The notes beneath the pieces are model-generated. The model worked only from the letters and a program-made list of their open reading frames with translations, ran no database searches and was not told where the DNA came from. Below, one piece after another: positions 38,413 to 48,191 of a stretch of 64,000 bases of DNA; position 1 is the first letter of the stretch; each line of letters begins with the position of its first letter. This DNA is from Pseudoduganella violacea (GTDB taxonomy: Bacteria; Pseudomonadota; Gammaproteobacteria; Burkholderiales; Burkholderiaceae_D). A program made the translations under genes and the position numbers. Location: positions 1 to 64,000 of the forward strand of contig NZ_JACHXD010000007.1 of assembly GCF_014191875.1 (NCBI RefSeq), given 5' to 3'.

Positions 38413-39458
38413 GCGCTCATCACCACCATGGCCATGAGCATGGCCATCATCACCATCACGGCAATCCAACGGATCACGGCCGCGCCTTTGCCATTGCCAT
38501 TACGCTTAATGCGGTCTTCGTGGCGGTGGAATTCGTCTACGGCTTTATCGCCAATTCGACGGCACTGATGGCCGACGCGGGCCATAATCTGTCCGACGTG
38601 CTGGGCCTGATCCTAGCCTGGGGCGCGGCGATTCTGGCGAAACGCACGCCATCCGGCCGCTATACCTATGGCTTGCGCAGCAGTTCGATGCTGGCGGCGC
38701 TGTTCAACGGCATGCTGCTGATGGCGGCCTGCGGGGCGATTGCCTGGGAGGCGGCGCTGCAGTTGATGAATCCAACACCGGTGCAGGGACTGACCGTGTC
38801 GGTGGTGGCGGCGGTGGGCATCGCGGTGAATGGCGTGTCGGCCTGGCTGTTCATGGCGGGCAGCAAGGATGACTTGAATATCCGCGGCGCCTACCTGCAC
38901 CTGGCGGCCGACGCGGCGATTTCGCTGGGCGTGCTGTTGTCCGGCCTGGTGGTGATGTACACGGGTTGGACCTGGCTCGATCCGCTGGTCAGCATCGCCA
39001 TCGTGGTGCTGATTACAATGGGCACCTGGTCGCTGCTGCGCGAGTCACTGCGCATGGTGCTGGCGGCGGTGCCGGAGAATGTGGATGCGCCCCAGGTCGA
39101 GCAGTTCCTGCGCGCGCAGCCGGGCGTGACCGAGGTGCACGATCTGCATATCTGGTCCATGAGCACGACCGAAACGGCGCTCACGGCCCACCTGGTCATG
39201 CCGGACGGTTATCCGGGCGACCAGGCGCTCGACGCCATCACGCGCGAACTCAAGGAGAAGTTCTCCATCCACCATACGACGCTGCAAACCGAGCAGGGAA
39301 CCACGGAGCATGCCTGCTGCCTGCACGGCAAGGGCGAGGCCGACGAGGGGCATGGGCACCATGGCCATGACCATGACCACGATCATGAGCATGGTCACGA
39401 GCATCGGCACGAGCCGGCCCACCAGCACGCGCCGCACCAGCACGGCCACCGGCACTGA
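38409..39458 (+). CDS. Cation diffusion facilitator (Zn/Co/Cd exporter)
   Basis: 349 residues. The N-terminal histidine run (HHHHGHEHGHHHHHG) and the histidine-rich C-terminal tail (about 315-349) flank six membrane helices. TM2 has ALMADAGHNLSDVLGL (H/D of the transport site) and TM5 has HLAADAAISLGV (HxxxD). The cytosolic domain (VTEVHDLHIWSMS) is typical of CzcD/ZitB. It is an inner-membrane metal/proton antiporter. Its ATG overlaps the ArsR stop, placing it under metal control. Confidence 0.92.
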   Translation: MSAHHHHGHEHGHHHHHGNPTDHGRAFAIAITLNAVFVAVEFVYGFIANSTALMADAGHNLSDVLGLILAWGAAILAKRTPSGRYTYGLRSSSMLAALFNGMLLMAACGAIAWEAALQLMNPTPVQGLTVSVVAAVGIAVNGVSAWLFMAGSKDDLNIRGAYLHLAADAAISLGVLLSGLVVMYTGWTWLDPLVSIAIVVLITMGTWSLLRESLRMVLAAVPENVDAPQVEQFLRAQPGVTEVHDLHIWSMSTTETALTAHLVMPDGYPGDQALDAITRELKEKFSIHHTTLQTEQGTTEHACCLHGKGEADEGHGHHGHDHDHDHEHGHEHRHEPAHQHAPHQHGHRH

Positions 39459-39475
39459 GCCGGCCAGCGCCGGCG

Positions 39476-40408
39476 CTAATCGGCCAGCCCGTCAAACAGG
39501 GCCGTGCTGAGATAGCGCTCGCCGAATGAGGGAATGACGGTGATCACCATCTTCCCTTGATTCTCCGGCCGCCACGCCACTTGCAGCGCGGCCCACAGCG
39601 CCGCGCCCGACGAAATCCCCACCAGCAGCCCTTCTTCGCGCGCCGCGCGGCGCGCTGTGGCGAAGGCGTCCTCGTTCTTCACGCAGATCACTTCGTTGTA
39701 CACATGGGTATTCAGCACGGCCGGCACGAAGCCGGCGCCGATGCCCTGGATCGGATGCGGTCCCTTGATACCCTGCGACAGGATCGGCGACGCTTCCGGC
39801 TCCACCGCGATGCACTGGAATTCCGGCTTGCGCGCCTTGATCACTTCACCCACGCCGGTGATCGTGCCGCCGGTGCCGACGCCCGACACCAGGATGTCGG
39901 CCTGGCCGTCCGTGTCGCGCCAGATCTCTTCGGCCGTGGTGCGGCGGTGCACATCGGGATTGGCGGGATTGTTGAATTGCTGCGGCATCAGGTAGCGCCG
40001 ATCCGCCTCCGCCATTTCTTCGGCGCGGCGGATGGCGCCCAGCATACCTTCGGCGCCCGGCGTCAGCACCAGTTCCGCGCCATAGGCGCGCAGCAGCATG
40101 CGCCGTTCGCGGCTCATGGTTTCGGGCATGACCAGCATGCAGCGGTAGCCGCGCGCCGCGCACACCATGGCCAGGGCGATGCCGGTATTGCCGCTGGTCG
40201 GCTCCAGGATGATGGTGTCGGGATGGATCTGCCCCGCCGCTTCCGCCGCCTCGATCATGGACAGGCCGATGCGGTCTTTGACGCTGTGGGCGGGATTGTA
40301 GAATTCGAGCTTGGCCAGCAGCTGGGCCGGAGCGCCGGCCGCCATGCGCTGGATGCGCACCAGGGGCGTATTGCCGATCAGCTCAGTGACATTGTTGGCA
40401 ACGTTCAT
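39476..40408 (-). CDS. cysK: Cysteine synthase A (O-acetylserine sulfhydrylase)
   Basis: 310 residues. The PLP lysine is in [11 protein letters not shown], the substrate loop is [12 protein letters not shown], and the phosphate-binding loop is [25 protein letters not shown] and [12 protein letters not shown] are of CysK rather than CysM type. It makes cysteine from O-acetylserine and sulfide. GGAG precedes the ATG. It converges on the CDF gene with 17 bases between. Confidence 0.92.
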   Translation of the reverse strand: MNVANNVTELIGNTPLVRIQRMAAGAPAQLLAKLEFYNPAHSVKDRIGLSMIEAAEAAGQIHPDTIILEPTSGNTGIALAMVCAARGYRCMLVMPETMSRERRMLLRAYGAELVLTPGAEGMLGAIRRAEEMAEADRRYLMPQQFNNPANPDVHRRTTAEEIWRDTDGQADILVSGVGTGGTITGVGEVIKARKPEFQCIAVEPEASPILSQGIKGPHPIQGIGAGFVPAVLNTHVYNEVICVKNEDAFATARRAAREEGLLVGISSGAALWAALQVAWRPENQGKMVITVIPSFGERYLSTALFDGLAD

Positions 40409-40501
40409 GGCGAAGTCTCCGCGCGGACGAGAAACCCAGTGTACGCCGATTTGCCGCCGCCACGGCGCGTCGCTGCAACGCGCGCGGCGGCCAGCAGGGA
40501 T

Positions 40502-40990
40502 TTACTTCACGTCCAGCAGTTCGACGTCGAAGATCAGGGCCGAATTCGATGGAATATCGCCCATGGCACGCGAGCCGTAGGCCAGTTCGGCCGGGATGAT
40601 CAGGGTGCGCTTGCCGCCGATCTTCATGCCGGCCACGCCCTGGTCCCAACCCTTGATGACACGGCCTTTACCGAGCGGGAATTCGAGCGGCTCGCGGCCG
40701 ATCGAGGAGTCGAACTTGCGGCCGCGCTGGTTCTTGGCCAAGGGGCGGTACAGCCAGCCGGTGTAGTTGACGCGCACGGTCTGGCCGGCCTGGGCTTCGC
40801 GGCCGGTGCCGACCTTGACGTCGGTGATGATCAGCTGTTCGGCCGCCGGGCCGGGCGTGGCGGAACCGACCACCACGGGCGCGGCAGCTTCAGGCTGCGG
40901 CTGCGCTTGGGGCTGGGCTTCCGGCTGCTGCGCCTGGGCAGCGGTGGCGGCGGCAAAGATGAAGGCAAATAATGCGGAACGACGGATCAT
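40502..40990 (-). CDS. Periplasmic FKBP-type peptidyl-prolyl isomerase
   Basis: 162 residues. The signal peptide MIRRSALFAFIFAAATAAQA is followed by a Q/P/A-rich linker (QPEAQPQAQPQPE) and an FKBP domain (about 53-162) with VRVNYTGWL, KFDSS, VIKGWDQGVAGMKIGGKR and the IPAELAYGSRA active-site loop. It assists folding of exported proteins. AGAGGAAAG lies before the ATG. Single gene. Confidence 0.9.
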   Translation of the reverse strand: MIRRSALFAFIFAAATAAQAQQPEAQPQAQPQPEAAAPVVVGSATPGPAAEQLIITDVKVGTGREAQAGQTVRVNYTGWLYRPLAKNQRGRKFDSSIGREPLEFPLGKGRVIKGWDQGVAGMKIGGKRTLIIPAELAYGSRAMGDIPSNSALIFDVELLDVK

Positions 40991-41025
40991 GGTAAATTCT
41001 TTCCTCTGGTGTTGAGAGCGGCATC

Positions 41026-41559
41026 ATGATAACAAATCAATCTTCAGGCGGGATAAACGCCGCGCCCGCCCACAAGCTTTTTTTCGCGCTCTGGCCCGAT
41101 GCGGCCACGCGCGGCGCGCTGGCCGCGCTGCAATCCCAGGTCGCGGGACGCGCCACGCCGCCCGACAAGCTGCACCTGACCCTGGCCTTCCTCGGCCAGC
41201 AACCCGCCACGGCGCTGCCTGCGCTGCTCGATATTCTGCACGCCCTGTCCGTGCCGCCGCTGCGGCTGGAGATCGATTGCTTCGGTTATTTCAGCAAGCC
41301 GCGCATCGCCTGGGCCGGCATGTCGGCGGTGCCGCCCACGCTGATGGCGCTGCAGGAGGATTTGATGCGGCGCCTGGCAGCGGCCGGATTTTCGCCCGCC
41401 ACCCACGGCGAATTCCGCCCCCACCTCACGCTGGCGCGCGAAGCCAAAACGGCGCCGCCGGCCGCTGCGGCTTTCGTCCCTATTGCCTGGGAGGTCAAGC
41501 AGATCGCGCTGGTGGAGTCGCTGCCCTCAGGCCTGTACCTGCCCGTCGCCAGCCGCTAA
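41026..41559 (+). CDS. thpR: RNA 2',3'-cyclic phosphodiesterase (LigT-like)
   Basis: 177 residues of the 2H phosphoesterase family, with two catalytic HxT motifs: KLHLTLAFLG (near 47) and FRPHLTLAREA (near 126). It opens 2',3'-cyclic phosphates to 2'-phosphates on RNA ends. Its last 33 bases overlap the 3' end of the convergent tcdA, so both C-termini are coded on opposite strands of the same DNA. Confidence 0.88.
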   Translation: MITNQSSGGINAAPAHKLFFALWPDAATRGALAALQSQVAGRATPPDKLHLTLAFLGQQPATALPALLDILHALSVPPLRLEIDCFGYFSKPRIAWAGMSAVPPTLMALQEDLMRRLAAAGFSPATHGEFRPHLTLAREAKTAPPAAAAFVPIAWEVKQIALVESLPSGLYLPVASR

Positions 41560-42423
41560 CTGCGGCGCGGCTTCCACTGCCGCCACGCTGGCGGCCAGCT
41601 TGTTCAGCAGATGGCCGGCGGCCACCAGGCCGAAGGTGGCCGTCACCACCACCGAGGAGCCGAAACCGGCGCAGTTGATGCCGGTGACGCCGGGCGCTTT
41701 TTCGTCGGCGTCAACCGAGCACACCTCGCCCGTTTCCGGGAATTTCAGCGGTTCCATCGAGAACACCGCGTCCACATTCAGCTTGTTCTTCGAGTTGGGC
41801 GGATAGTTGTACTGGCTGCGCAGGCGGCGCCGTACTTTTTTCAGCAGCGGCTCCTGCTCGGTCTTGGCCAGGTCGCGCACCTCGATGCGGGTGGGATCGG
41901 TCTGGCCGCCGGCGCTGCCGATGGTGATCAGCGGGATGCCCTTGCTGCGGCAATAGTGGATCAGGGCCGTCTTCGACTTGGCGCTGTCGATGGCGTCGAT
42001 CACGTAATCGTAGGCGTGGGCGCCGATCATCTCGTCCAGGTTGTCGGGCGTGATGAAGTCTTCGATCTGGGTGATCCGGCAATAGGGGTTGATCTGGGCC
42101 ACGCGCTCGGCCAGCGCGGTGATCTTGGCCATGCCCAGGGTGCCGCTCAGCGCCTGGATCTGGCGGTTGATATTCGACTCGGCCACGTTGTCGAGGTCGA
42201 TCAGGGTCATGCGGCCGATGGCGCTGCGCGCCAGCGCTTCGACGATCCAGGAACCGACGCCGCCGACGCCGATCACGCACACATGGGCGCTGCGAAAGCG
42301 TTCCAGCGCGCGCGCGCCGTACAGGCGGGCGATGCCGCCGAAGCGGCGTTCAAAGTCGATATCGTGTTCGGGGGCGGCCGCGGCGCCATCGCCTAGGCCA
42401 AAAGGAGTATGCAGGGAATTCAT
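41527..42423 (-). CDS. tcdA: tRNA threonylcarbamoyladenosine dehydratase
   Basis: 298 residues of the E1-like ThiF/MoeB fold: [20 protein letters not shown] (ATP-binding), [15 protein letters not shown], and [16 protein letters not shown]. No catalytic-transfer cysteine domain is present, as in TcdA/CsdL. It cyclises t6A to ct6A in ANN-decoding tRNAs, downstream of TsaC, which is also in this window. The C-terminus overlaps thpR. Confidence 0.9.
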   Translation of the reverse strand: MNSLHTPFGLGDGAAAAPEHDIDFERRFGGIARLYGARALERFRSAHVCVIGVGGVGSWIVEALARSAIGRMTLIDLDNVAESNINRQIQALSGTLGMAKITALAERVAQINPYCRITQIEDFITPDNLDEMIGAHAYDYVIDAIDSAKSKTALIHYCRSKGIPLITIGSAGGQTDPTRIEVRDLAKTEQEPLLKKVRRRLRSQYNYPPNSKNKLNVDAVFSMEPLKFPETGEVCSVDADEKAPGVTGINCAGFGSSVVVTATFGLVAAGHLLNKLAASVAAVEAAPQLAAGDGQVQA

Positions 42424-42492
42424 CCGCCATATTTTACCGGACCCAGCCCAAGAGTATCCTACAATGGCCCCAACTCAGCTAACGAGAAAGCC

Positions 42493-43683
42493 ATGAACGA
42501 TAAACTGTTCGACACGGCGCCCGGCTTCGATCAGCCGATCGCCGTCCTCAAGCACTGCCACGACCGCATCCGCAAACAGCTCAAGACCCTGGACAATCTG
42601 CTGGCCCACCTGCCCAGCCATGGCGCCGACGCCGCCGCCCAGCAGGCCGCCCAGTCCGTGCTCAATTACTTCAACAAGGCCGCCCACCTGCACCACCAGG
42701 ACGAGGAGCAAGACCTGCTGCCCATGCTCGACGCCAATGCCCAGGGCGAGGACGCCGCCCTGCTGCTCAGCGTGAAGCCGCACATTCTGGCGCAGCACCA
42801 GCAGATGGAAACGGATTGGCATATAATCAAATCACAACTTGATCAGATTGCCAACGGCTCAGCGGCCCAGTTATCGCGCGCCGATGTCGAGCGTTTCAGC
42901 GGCATCTATGCCGGCCATATGGCAATCGAGGAAGAGCAGCTGGCGCCGATGGCGAAACGCCTGTTCAGCGCCGCGCAGATGCAGATCCTGGGCGAGGCCA
43001 TGCAGCGCCGCCGCGGCATCGGCCAACAGACGCCGGCCGCCGGCGGCATCGCGCTGGCCGATCTGCGTCTCGATTACGGCCGCGCCAGCCTGTCGGAAGA
43101 CGATACGCTGGCCGACCCGATCGCCCAGTTTGCCAAATGGTTCGACGAAGCCATGAAGGCGCAGGTGAGCGAGCCGAACGCCATGAGCGTGGCCACGGCC
43201 AGCAAGGATGGCCGGCCCAGTTCGCGCATCGTGCTGATCAAACAGTACGACGCGCGCGGCTTTACCTGGTACACCAATTACGAGAGCCAGAAAGGCCATG
43301 AGCTGGCGGACAATCCGCAAGCGGCTCTGCTGTTCTTCTGGCGCGAACTGGAACGCCAGGTACGCATCGAAGGCCGGGTGGAAAAAACCTCGGCCGAGGA
43401 CAGCGACACTTATTTCTACAGCCGGCCATTGAAGAGCCGGTTGGCCGCCATCGCTTCGGCGCAGAGCATGCCGGTGGGCAGCCGCGAAGAGATGGAAGCC
43501 AAGTATGCGGCCGTGGAAGCGGCCAGCGGCGAACAGCCGCAGCGTCCGGCGCACTGGGGCGGCTACCGCCTGGTGCCCGAGCGCGTGGAATTCTGGCAGG
43601 GGCGCCAATCGCGCTTCCATGACCGGATCGTGTATACGCTGCAAGCGGACGGCAGCTGGAGCAAGGAGCGCATCCAGCCCTAA
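42493..43683 (+). CDS. pdxH: Hemerythrin domain fused to pyridoxamine 5'-phosphate oxidase
   Basis: 396 residues in one uninterrupted frame. Residues 1-170 form a hemerythrin/HHE four-helix bundle with the di-iron ligand pattern: HCHDRI (21-23), [15 protein letters not shown] (65-79), H102 in AQHQQME, and [14 protein letters not shown] (142, 146). Residues about 186-396 are a complete Pdx[51 protein letters not shown], the [17 protein letters not shown] substrate segment and RFHDRI. PdxH oxidises PNP/PMP to PLP using FMN and O2. A start at 42493 (MNDKLFD) with GAGAAAG upstream is chosen over 42409. An internal ATG at 43000 with GAGG two bases before it could yield PdxH alone. Confidence 0.87.
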   Translation: MNDKLFDTAPGFDQPIAVLKHCHDRIRKQLKTLDNLLAHLPSHGADAAAQQAAQSVLNYFNKAAHLHHQDEEQDLLPMLDANAQGEDAALLLSVKPHILAQHQQMETDWHIIKSQLDQIANGSAAQLSRADVERFSGIYAGHMAIEEEQLAPMAKRLFSAAQMQILGEAMQRRRGIGQQTPAAGGIALADLRLDYGRASLSEDDTLADPIAQFAKWFDEAMKAQVSEPNAMSVATASKDGRPSSRIVLIKQYDARGFTWYTNYESQKGHELADNPQAALLFFWRELERQVRIEGRVEKTSAEDSDTYFYSRPLKSRLAAIASAQSMPVGSREEMEAKYAAVEAASGEQPQRPAHWGGYRLVPERVEFWQGRQSRFHDRIVYTLQADGSWSKERIQP

Positions 43684-43739
43684 TACAATAGGCCGTGTCC
43701 CGGCGCAGTGTCGTTGTGATCGTACTAACGGAGGTTATC

Positions 43740-44954
43740 TTGTTCGTACAAAGCCGACTCAGCGCCTGGACCGCAGGCATCCGCCAGCAAATCACCCTGC
43801 CCTTGCGCATCGAATTATGGAACGGGCAAGCCTTCGACTTTTCCAGCGAGGCGCCGCGCGTCACCATCCGCATTCCCAACCCGTCGGCCGCGCGCTACCT
43901 GCTCTCGCCCAGCCTGTCCAACCTGGGCACGGCCTATGTGGAAGGGGCGATCGAGGTCACGGGCAAGGCCAAGGACATGATACGCATCGTCAATGCGCTG
44001 GCGCATTCGACCCTGCATTCGGACGGCAAGCTGTCGCGCATCGTGCGCCAGTTCACGCACAGCCGGAAAAAGGATGCGCAAGCGATCCGCTACCACTACG
44101 ACGTCTCCAACGAGTTCTACCAGCAATTCCTCGATCCGCGCATGGTGTACTCCTGCGCCTATTTCGAGGGCGGCGAGGAAGACCTGGCCAGCGCCCAGCT
44201 CAAGAAGATCGACCACATCCTGGCCAAGATCCGCCTGCAGCGCGGCCAGAGCCTGCTCGACATCGGCTGCGGCTGGGGCGCGCTGGTGATCCGCGCGGCG
44301 CAGAAGTATGGGGCGCGCTGCGTCGGCATCACCCTGTCGGAAAACCAGTACGCGCTGGCGCGCGAGCGGGTGGCCGAGGCGGGGCTGGAGCATCTGGTGG
44401 AAATCCGCCTGCAGGATTATCGCGATGTGCGCGGCAGCTTCGACCGCATCACCAGCGTCGGCATGTTCGAGCATGTGGGCGTCAAGCATCTGGCCGAATA
44501 CTTCGCCATCATCCACCGCCTGCTGGCCGACGATGGCGTGGCCATGAACCACGGCATCACCAGCACCGATCCCGATAGTGGCGAAACGCCTTACGGCGGC
44601 GGCGAGTTCATCGACAAATACGTGTTCCCGCAGGGCGAGCTGGCCCATCTCGGCCAAGTGCTGAAAGCCATGCAGCAGGGCCAGCTCGAAGCCTACGACG
44701 TGGAAAACCTGCGCCGCCACTACGCCAAGACCTGCGCTATCTGGACCGATAATTTCGAGGCGCGGGCCGAGCAGGTGAAAGCCATCGCCGGCGACAAGCG
44801 CTTCCGCATCTGGCATGTGTACCTGGCCGGCTGCGCCTACGCCTTCGACCAGGACTGGATCAGCCTCTACCAGATCGTCTGCGGCAAGGCCGGCCGCCAC
44901 CCGCAGGCGCTGCCATGGTCGCGCCGCTATATGTATGCGGCGGATCTGGCTTGA
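43740..44954 (+). CDS. cfa: Cyclopropane-fatty-acid-phospholipid synthase
   Basis: 404 residues. The SAM-binding motif is LLDIGCGWGALVIRAA; other family blocks are HYDVSNEFYQQFLDPRMVYS, EHVGVKHLAEYF and the bicarbonate-site region near YVFPQGELAHLG. It methylenates unsaturated acyl chains of membrane phospholipids. The start is the TTG at 43740, because GGAGG lies 5 bases upstream; the in-frame ATG at 43695 has no ribosome site and would add 15 unlike residues. Confidence 0.9.
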   Translation: MFVQSRLSAWTAGIRQQITLPLRIELWNGQAFDFSSEAPRVTIRIPNPSAARYLLSPSLSNLGTAYVEGAIEVTGKAKDMIRIVNALAHSTLHSDGKLSRIVRQFTHSRKKDAQAIRYHYDVSNEFYQQFLDPRMVYSCAYFEGGEEDLASAQLKKIDHILAKIRLQRGQSLLDIGCGWGALVIRAAQKYGARCVGITLSENQYALARERVAEAGLEHLVEIRLQDYRDVRGSFDRITSVGMFEHVGVKHLAEYFAIIHRLLADDGVAMNHGITSTDPDSGETPYGGGEFIDKYVFPQGELAHLGQVLKAMQQGQLEAYDVENLRRHYAKTCAIWTDNFEARAEQVKAIAGDKRFRIWHVYLAGCAYAFDQDWISLYQIVCGKAGRHPQALPWSRRYMYAADLA

Positions 44955-44958
44955 AGGG

Positions 44959-45498
44959 CTATTTGAGGTATTTGGTATAAGTCTTGCGGAACTTGGCGAC
45001 CTTGGGCGCGACGACGAAGGCGCAATAGCCTTGCAGCGGGTGCTGGGCGAAATAGTTTTGGTGGTAATCCTCGGCCTGGTAGAAAGGCTGGGCCGGCGAC
45101 AGCTCGGTGACGATCGGCGCGTCCCAGACATGGGCCATTTCCGCGATCACCTGGCGCGCCGTGGCTTCCTGCTCGGCCGACTGGTAATAGATCACCGAGC
45201 GGTACTGGGTGCCGACATCGTTGCCCTGGCGGTTCAGGGTGGTGGGATCGTGGATGGTGAAGAAGATTTCCAGCAGCTCGCGGTAGCCGATCACGGCGGG
45301 ATCGAATTCGACGCGGATCACCTCGGCATGCCCGGTTTCGCCGCTGCACACCTGCTCATAGGTCGGCTCCGGCTGCTGGCCACCCGTATAACCGGACACC
45401 ACCTTTTGCACCCCGCGCACCTCCAGGTACACCGCTTCCGTGCACCAGAAACAACCCCCGCCCAGCACGGCGGTTTCGCTGGCCCCCGTTATTGTCAT
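44959..45498 (-). CDS. msrA: Peptide methionine sulfoxide reductase A
   Basis: 179 residues. The catalytic motif is GGGCFWCTEAVYLEVRGV, followed by SGYTGG, the GHAEVIRVEFDP segment and YFAQHPLQGYC. It reduces the S-epimer of methionine sulfoxide. AGGGGG lies before the ATG. It converges on cfa with 4 bases between. Confidence 0.93.
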   Translation of the reverse strand: MTITGASETAVLGGGCFWCTEAVYLEVRGVQKVVSGYTGGQQPEPTYEQVCSGETGHAEVIRVEFDPAVIGYRELLEIFFTIHDPTTLNRQGNDVGTQYRSVIYYQSAEQEATARQVIAEMAHVWDAPIVTELSPAQPFYQAEDYHQNYFAQHPLQGYCAFVVAPKVAKFRKTYTKYLK

Positions 45499-45648
45499 AC
45501 CGCCCCCTGGCTATTCAGTACCATCCGCTTACTGTAACGCAAAGCGCCGCAAGCTGCATCCGCAATCGCGTGTGATGACTCATGCCGCTCCCGGTTTGTG
45601 CTGCCGGGCGACAAATTTGGCATAATGGCAGAAAGATACGGGTCCTCC

Positions 45649-46152
45649 ATGAATACACGCTCCCCCCGCGCCGCAACGCGCGAATTCGATAGCGGCCAAT
45701 TCCGCCAAGCACTGGGACAATTCGCCACCGGCGTCACTGTCATTACCACGCGCCTGGCCGACGGCAGCTTCCGCGGCCTGACGGCCAGTTCCTTCAATTC
45801 GGTCTCGCTGGAGCCGCCGCTGGTGCTCTGGAGCCTGGCGACGGGCGCCAATAGCCTGCCGATTTTCAGTGGTAACTCCCATTATGTAATCAACGTGCTC
45901 AGCGCCGAGCAAGGCCATCTGGCCAAGCTGTTTTCCACGCGGGGCGAAAATCCCTTCGGCGTGGCCGAGTTCGAGCTGTCGCGCACTGGCCAGCCCGTCC
46001 TGACAGGCTGCTCCGCCTGGTTCGAGTGCCATAACCGCAGCCGCTATCCAGAGGGCGACCATGTCATCTTCGTGGGCGAGGTCGAACACTGCGAATTTTC
46101 CCCCCAGCCGCCCCTGGTCTTCCATGGCGGCCAGTTCCGTGGACTGCGCTAG
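45649..46152 (+). CDS. Flavin reductase-like (FMN-binding) protein
   Basis: 167 residues from ATG 45649. Motifs: FRQALGQFATGVTVITT, GLTASSFNSVSLEPPLVLWSL and GDHVIFVGEVEHCEF, of the flavin reductase (split-barrel) family that supplies reduced FMN/FAD to two-component monooxygenases. An in-frame ATG at 45625 overlaps a CATAAT sequence that could be the -10, which favours the later start. No monooxygenase partner is adjacent; glutaryl-CoA dehydrogenase lies 65 bases downstream. Confidence 0.83.
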   Translation: MNTRSPRAATREFDSGQFRQALGQFATGVTVITTRLADGSFRGLTASSFNSVSLEPPLVLWSLATGANSLPIFSGNSHYVINVLSAEQGHLAKLFSTRGENPFGVAEFELSRTGQPVLTGCSAWFECHNRSRYPEGDHVIFVGEVEHCEFSPQPPLVFHGGQFRGLR

Positions 46153-46217
46153 AATAGCGTTCTTTGCAAGCAGTCTAGACAAGCTATATCAACCATAAAG
46201 AGAGAGACGGAATCACG

Positions 46218-47402
46218 ATGAGCCAAAGCAAAGCCCAATTCCACTGGGACGATCCCCTGCTGCTGAACGAGCAGTTGACCGACGACGAGCGCATGGTGCG
46301 CGAGGCGGCGGCCGCTTATTGCCAGGACAAGCTGGCGCCGCGCATCCTGGAAGCCTTCCGCCACGAGCAGATGGATACCTCGATCTTCCGCGAAATGGGC
46401 GAACTGGGTCTGCTGGGTCCGACCATTCCCGAGCAATATGGCGGCCCGGGCCTGAACTATGTGGCGTATGGCCTGATCGCGCGCGAAGTGGAACGCGTCG
46501 ATTCCGGCTACCGCTCGATGATGAGCGTGCAATCCTCGCTGGTGATGGTGCCGATCTATGAATTCGGCAGCGAAGCCCAGCGCCAGAAATACCTGCCCAA
46601 GCTGGCCACCGGCGAATGGATCGGTTGCTTCGGCTTGACCGAGCCGAACCACGGTTCCGATCCCGGTTCGATGATCACCCGCGCCAAGAAAGTGGCGGGC
46701 GGCTATTCCCTGACCGGCGCCAAGATGTGGATCACCAATTCGCCCGTGGCCGACGTCTTCGTGGTCTGGGCCAAGGACGATGAGGGCGCGATCCGCGGCT
46801 TCATCCTGGAAAAAGGCATGAAGGGCCTGTCGGCCCCGGCCATCCACGGCAAGTTCGGCCTGCGCGCCTCGATCACCGGCGAAATCGTGATGGACGAAGT
46901 GTTCTGCCCGGAAGAGAACGCCTTCCCCGACATCCGCGGCCTGAAAGGCCCGTTCACCTGCCTGAACTCGGCCCGCTACGGCATCGCCTGGGGCGCGCTG
47001 GGCGCGGCCGAAGATTGCTGGCACACCGCGCGCCAGTACGTGCTGGACCGCAAGCAATTCGGCCGTCCGCTGGCCGCCAACCAGCTGATCCAGAAGAAGC
47101 TGGCCGATATGCAGACCGAGATCACCCTGGGCCTGCAAGGCTGCCTGCAACTGGGCCGCATGAAGGACGCCGGCACCGCCGCCGTCGAGATCACCTCGAT
47201 GATGAAGCGCAACTCCTGCGGCAAATCGCTGGACGTGGCGCGCATGGCGCGCGACATGCTGGGCGGTAACGGCATTTCGGACGAGTTCGGCATCATCCGC
47301 CATATGGTGAACCTGGAAGTGGTCAACACCTATGAAGGCACGCACGATATCCACGCCCTGATCCTGGGCCGCGCTCAGACCGGCATCCAGGCTTTCCAGT
47401 AA
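46218..47402 (+). CDS. gcdH: Glutaryl-CoA dehydrogenase
   Basis: 394 residues of the acyl-CoA dehydrogenase fold. [17 protein letters not shown] (FAD-binding), [16 protein letters not shown], and the substrate/catalytic block [17 protein letters not shown] with the glutamate in [24 protein letters not shown] and the decarboxylating-type sequence around [12 protein letters not shown] fit GcdH. It converts glutaryl-CoA to crotonyl-CoA in lysine/tryptophan breakdown. GAGAGACGGA precedes the ATG. Confidence 0.9.
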   Translation: MSQSKAQFHWDDPLLLNEQLTDDERMVREAAAAYCQDKLAPRILEAFRHEQMDTSIFREMGELGLLGPTIPEQYGGPGLNYVAYGLIAREVERVDSGYRSMMSVQSSLVMVPIYEFGSEAQRQKYLPKLATGEWIGCFGLTEPNHGSDPGSMITRAKKVAGGYSLTGAKMWITNSPVADVFVVWAKDDEGAIRGFILEKGMKGLSAPAIHGKFGLRASITGEIVMDEVFCPEENAFPDIRGLKGPFTCLNSARYGIAWGALGAAEDCWHTARQYVLDRKQFGRPLAANQLIQKKLADMQTEITLGLQGCLQLGRMKDAGTAAVEITSMMKRNSCGKSLDVARMARDMLGGNGISDEFGIIRHMVNLEVVNTYEGTHDIHALILGRAQTGIQAFQ

Positions 47403-47416
47403 GCGCCTGCGATCCC

Positions 47417-47459
47417 AAAAAAATACCCGCCGCGGCATAACGCCGAGGCGGGTATTTTT
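47417..47459. terminator. Bidirectional terminator between gcdH and ompW
   Basis: AAAATACCCGCC pairs with GGCGGGTATTTT, with a short inner CGGC/GCCG stem in the loop. T runs follow on both strands, serving the convergent genes ending at 47402 and 47473. Confidence 0.9.
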
Positions 47460-47472
47460 ACGTCGGCCGGAC

Positions 47473-48165
47473 TTAGAACTTATACGTCACGCCCAGGCTG
47501 ACGGCCAGCGGGTCGAGACGGGCTTCCATGGTCTGGCCGGTGGAGAAGCTGGCGGTGGTCTTCAGCTTGGTCTTGATGATGCCGATGTCCGCGCCCCAAC
47601 GGTCGTCGATGCGCAGCGAGGCGCCGATCTGGAAGCTGGCGGCGAACTTCGACTTCAGCGAGAAGGTGGTGCCGGGACCGCCCGTGTTGAGCAGCGCCGT
47701 CAGCTGGGCCGAGCCGCGTTCCTTCTGGAAGTAGGCATAGGTCAGGCCCAGGCCCACATAGGGACGCAGGCGCGCGTTCGGCTCGAAGAAGCGGTACTGG
47801 ATCAGGGCCGTCGGCGGCAGCACTTCGGAGGTGCCGAGCTTGCCCGAACCGGCGATCGAGCCGGCCGCCAGCAGGTCGTGCTTGTAGGGCACGCCCAGGT
47901 CCAGCTCGGCCGAGATATTGTCGGTGAGCATGCGGGTGATGTTGAAGATGGGCTTGGTGTCCGCCGCCACATCGGCCTTCGATTCCGGCAGGGCCGGCGC
48001 GCTCACATTGCCGCTCTCGACTTTCGGCGTGATGCGGTTGACGCCGACTTTCAGGATCCAGTCGCCGGCCGACTGGGCCGAGGCGGTGGACGCGGCGCCC
48101 AGGGCGACGCTGAGGACGGCAGCCTGCGCCAGCACGTGGGCGGCGCGATTCATGGTTTTTTTCAT
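47473..48165 (-). CDS. OmpW-family outer-membrane protein
   Basis: 230 residues. The signal peptide ends ASTASAQ. The body is an eight-strand barrel: GDWILKVGVNRITP, FNITRMLTDNISAELDLGVPYKHDL, RPYVGLGLTYAYF, FQIGASLRIDDRWGADIGI and a terminal LAVSLGVTYKF. OmpW proteins form small hydrophobic channels. Whether it serves the neighbouring lipid-active enzymes is not shown. GGAGACAAA precedes the start. Confidence 0.9.
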   Translation of the reverse strand: MKKTMNRAAHVLAQAAVLSVALGAASTASAQSAGDWILKVGVNRITPKVESGNVSAPALPESKADVAADTKPIFNITRMLTDNISAELDLGVPYKHDLLAAGSIAGSGKLGTSEVLPPTALIQYRFFEPNARLRPYVGLGLTYAYFQKERGSAQLTALLNTGGPGTTFSLKSKFAASFQIGASLRIDDRWGADIGIIKTKLKTTASFSTGQTMEARLDPLAVSLGVTYKF

Positions 48166-48191
48166 TTTGTCTCCAGATCTCTCGTGATGGA

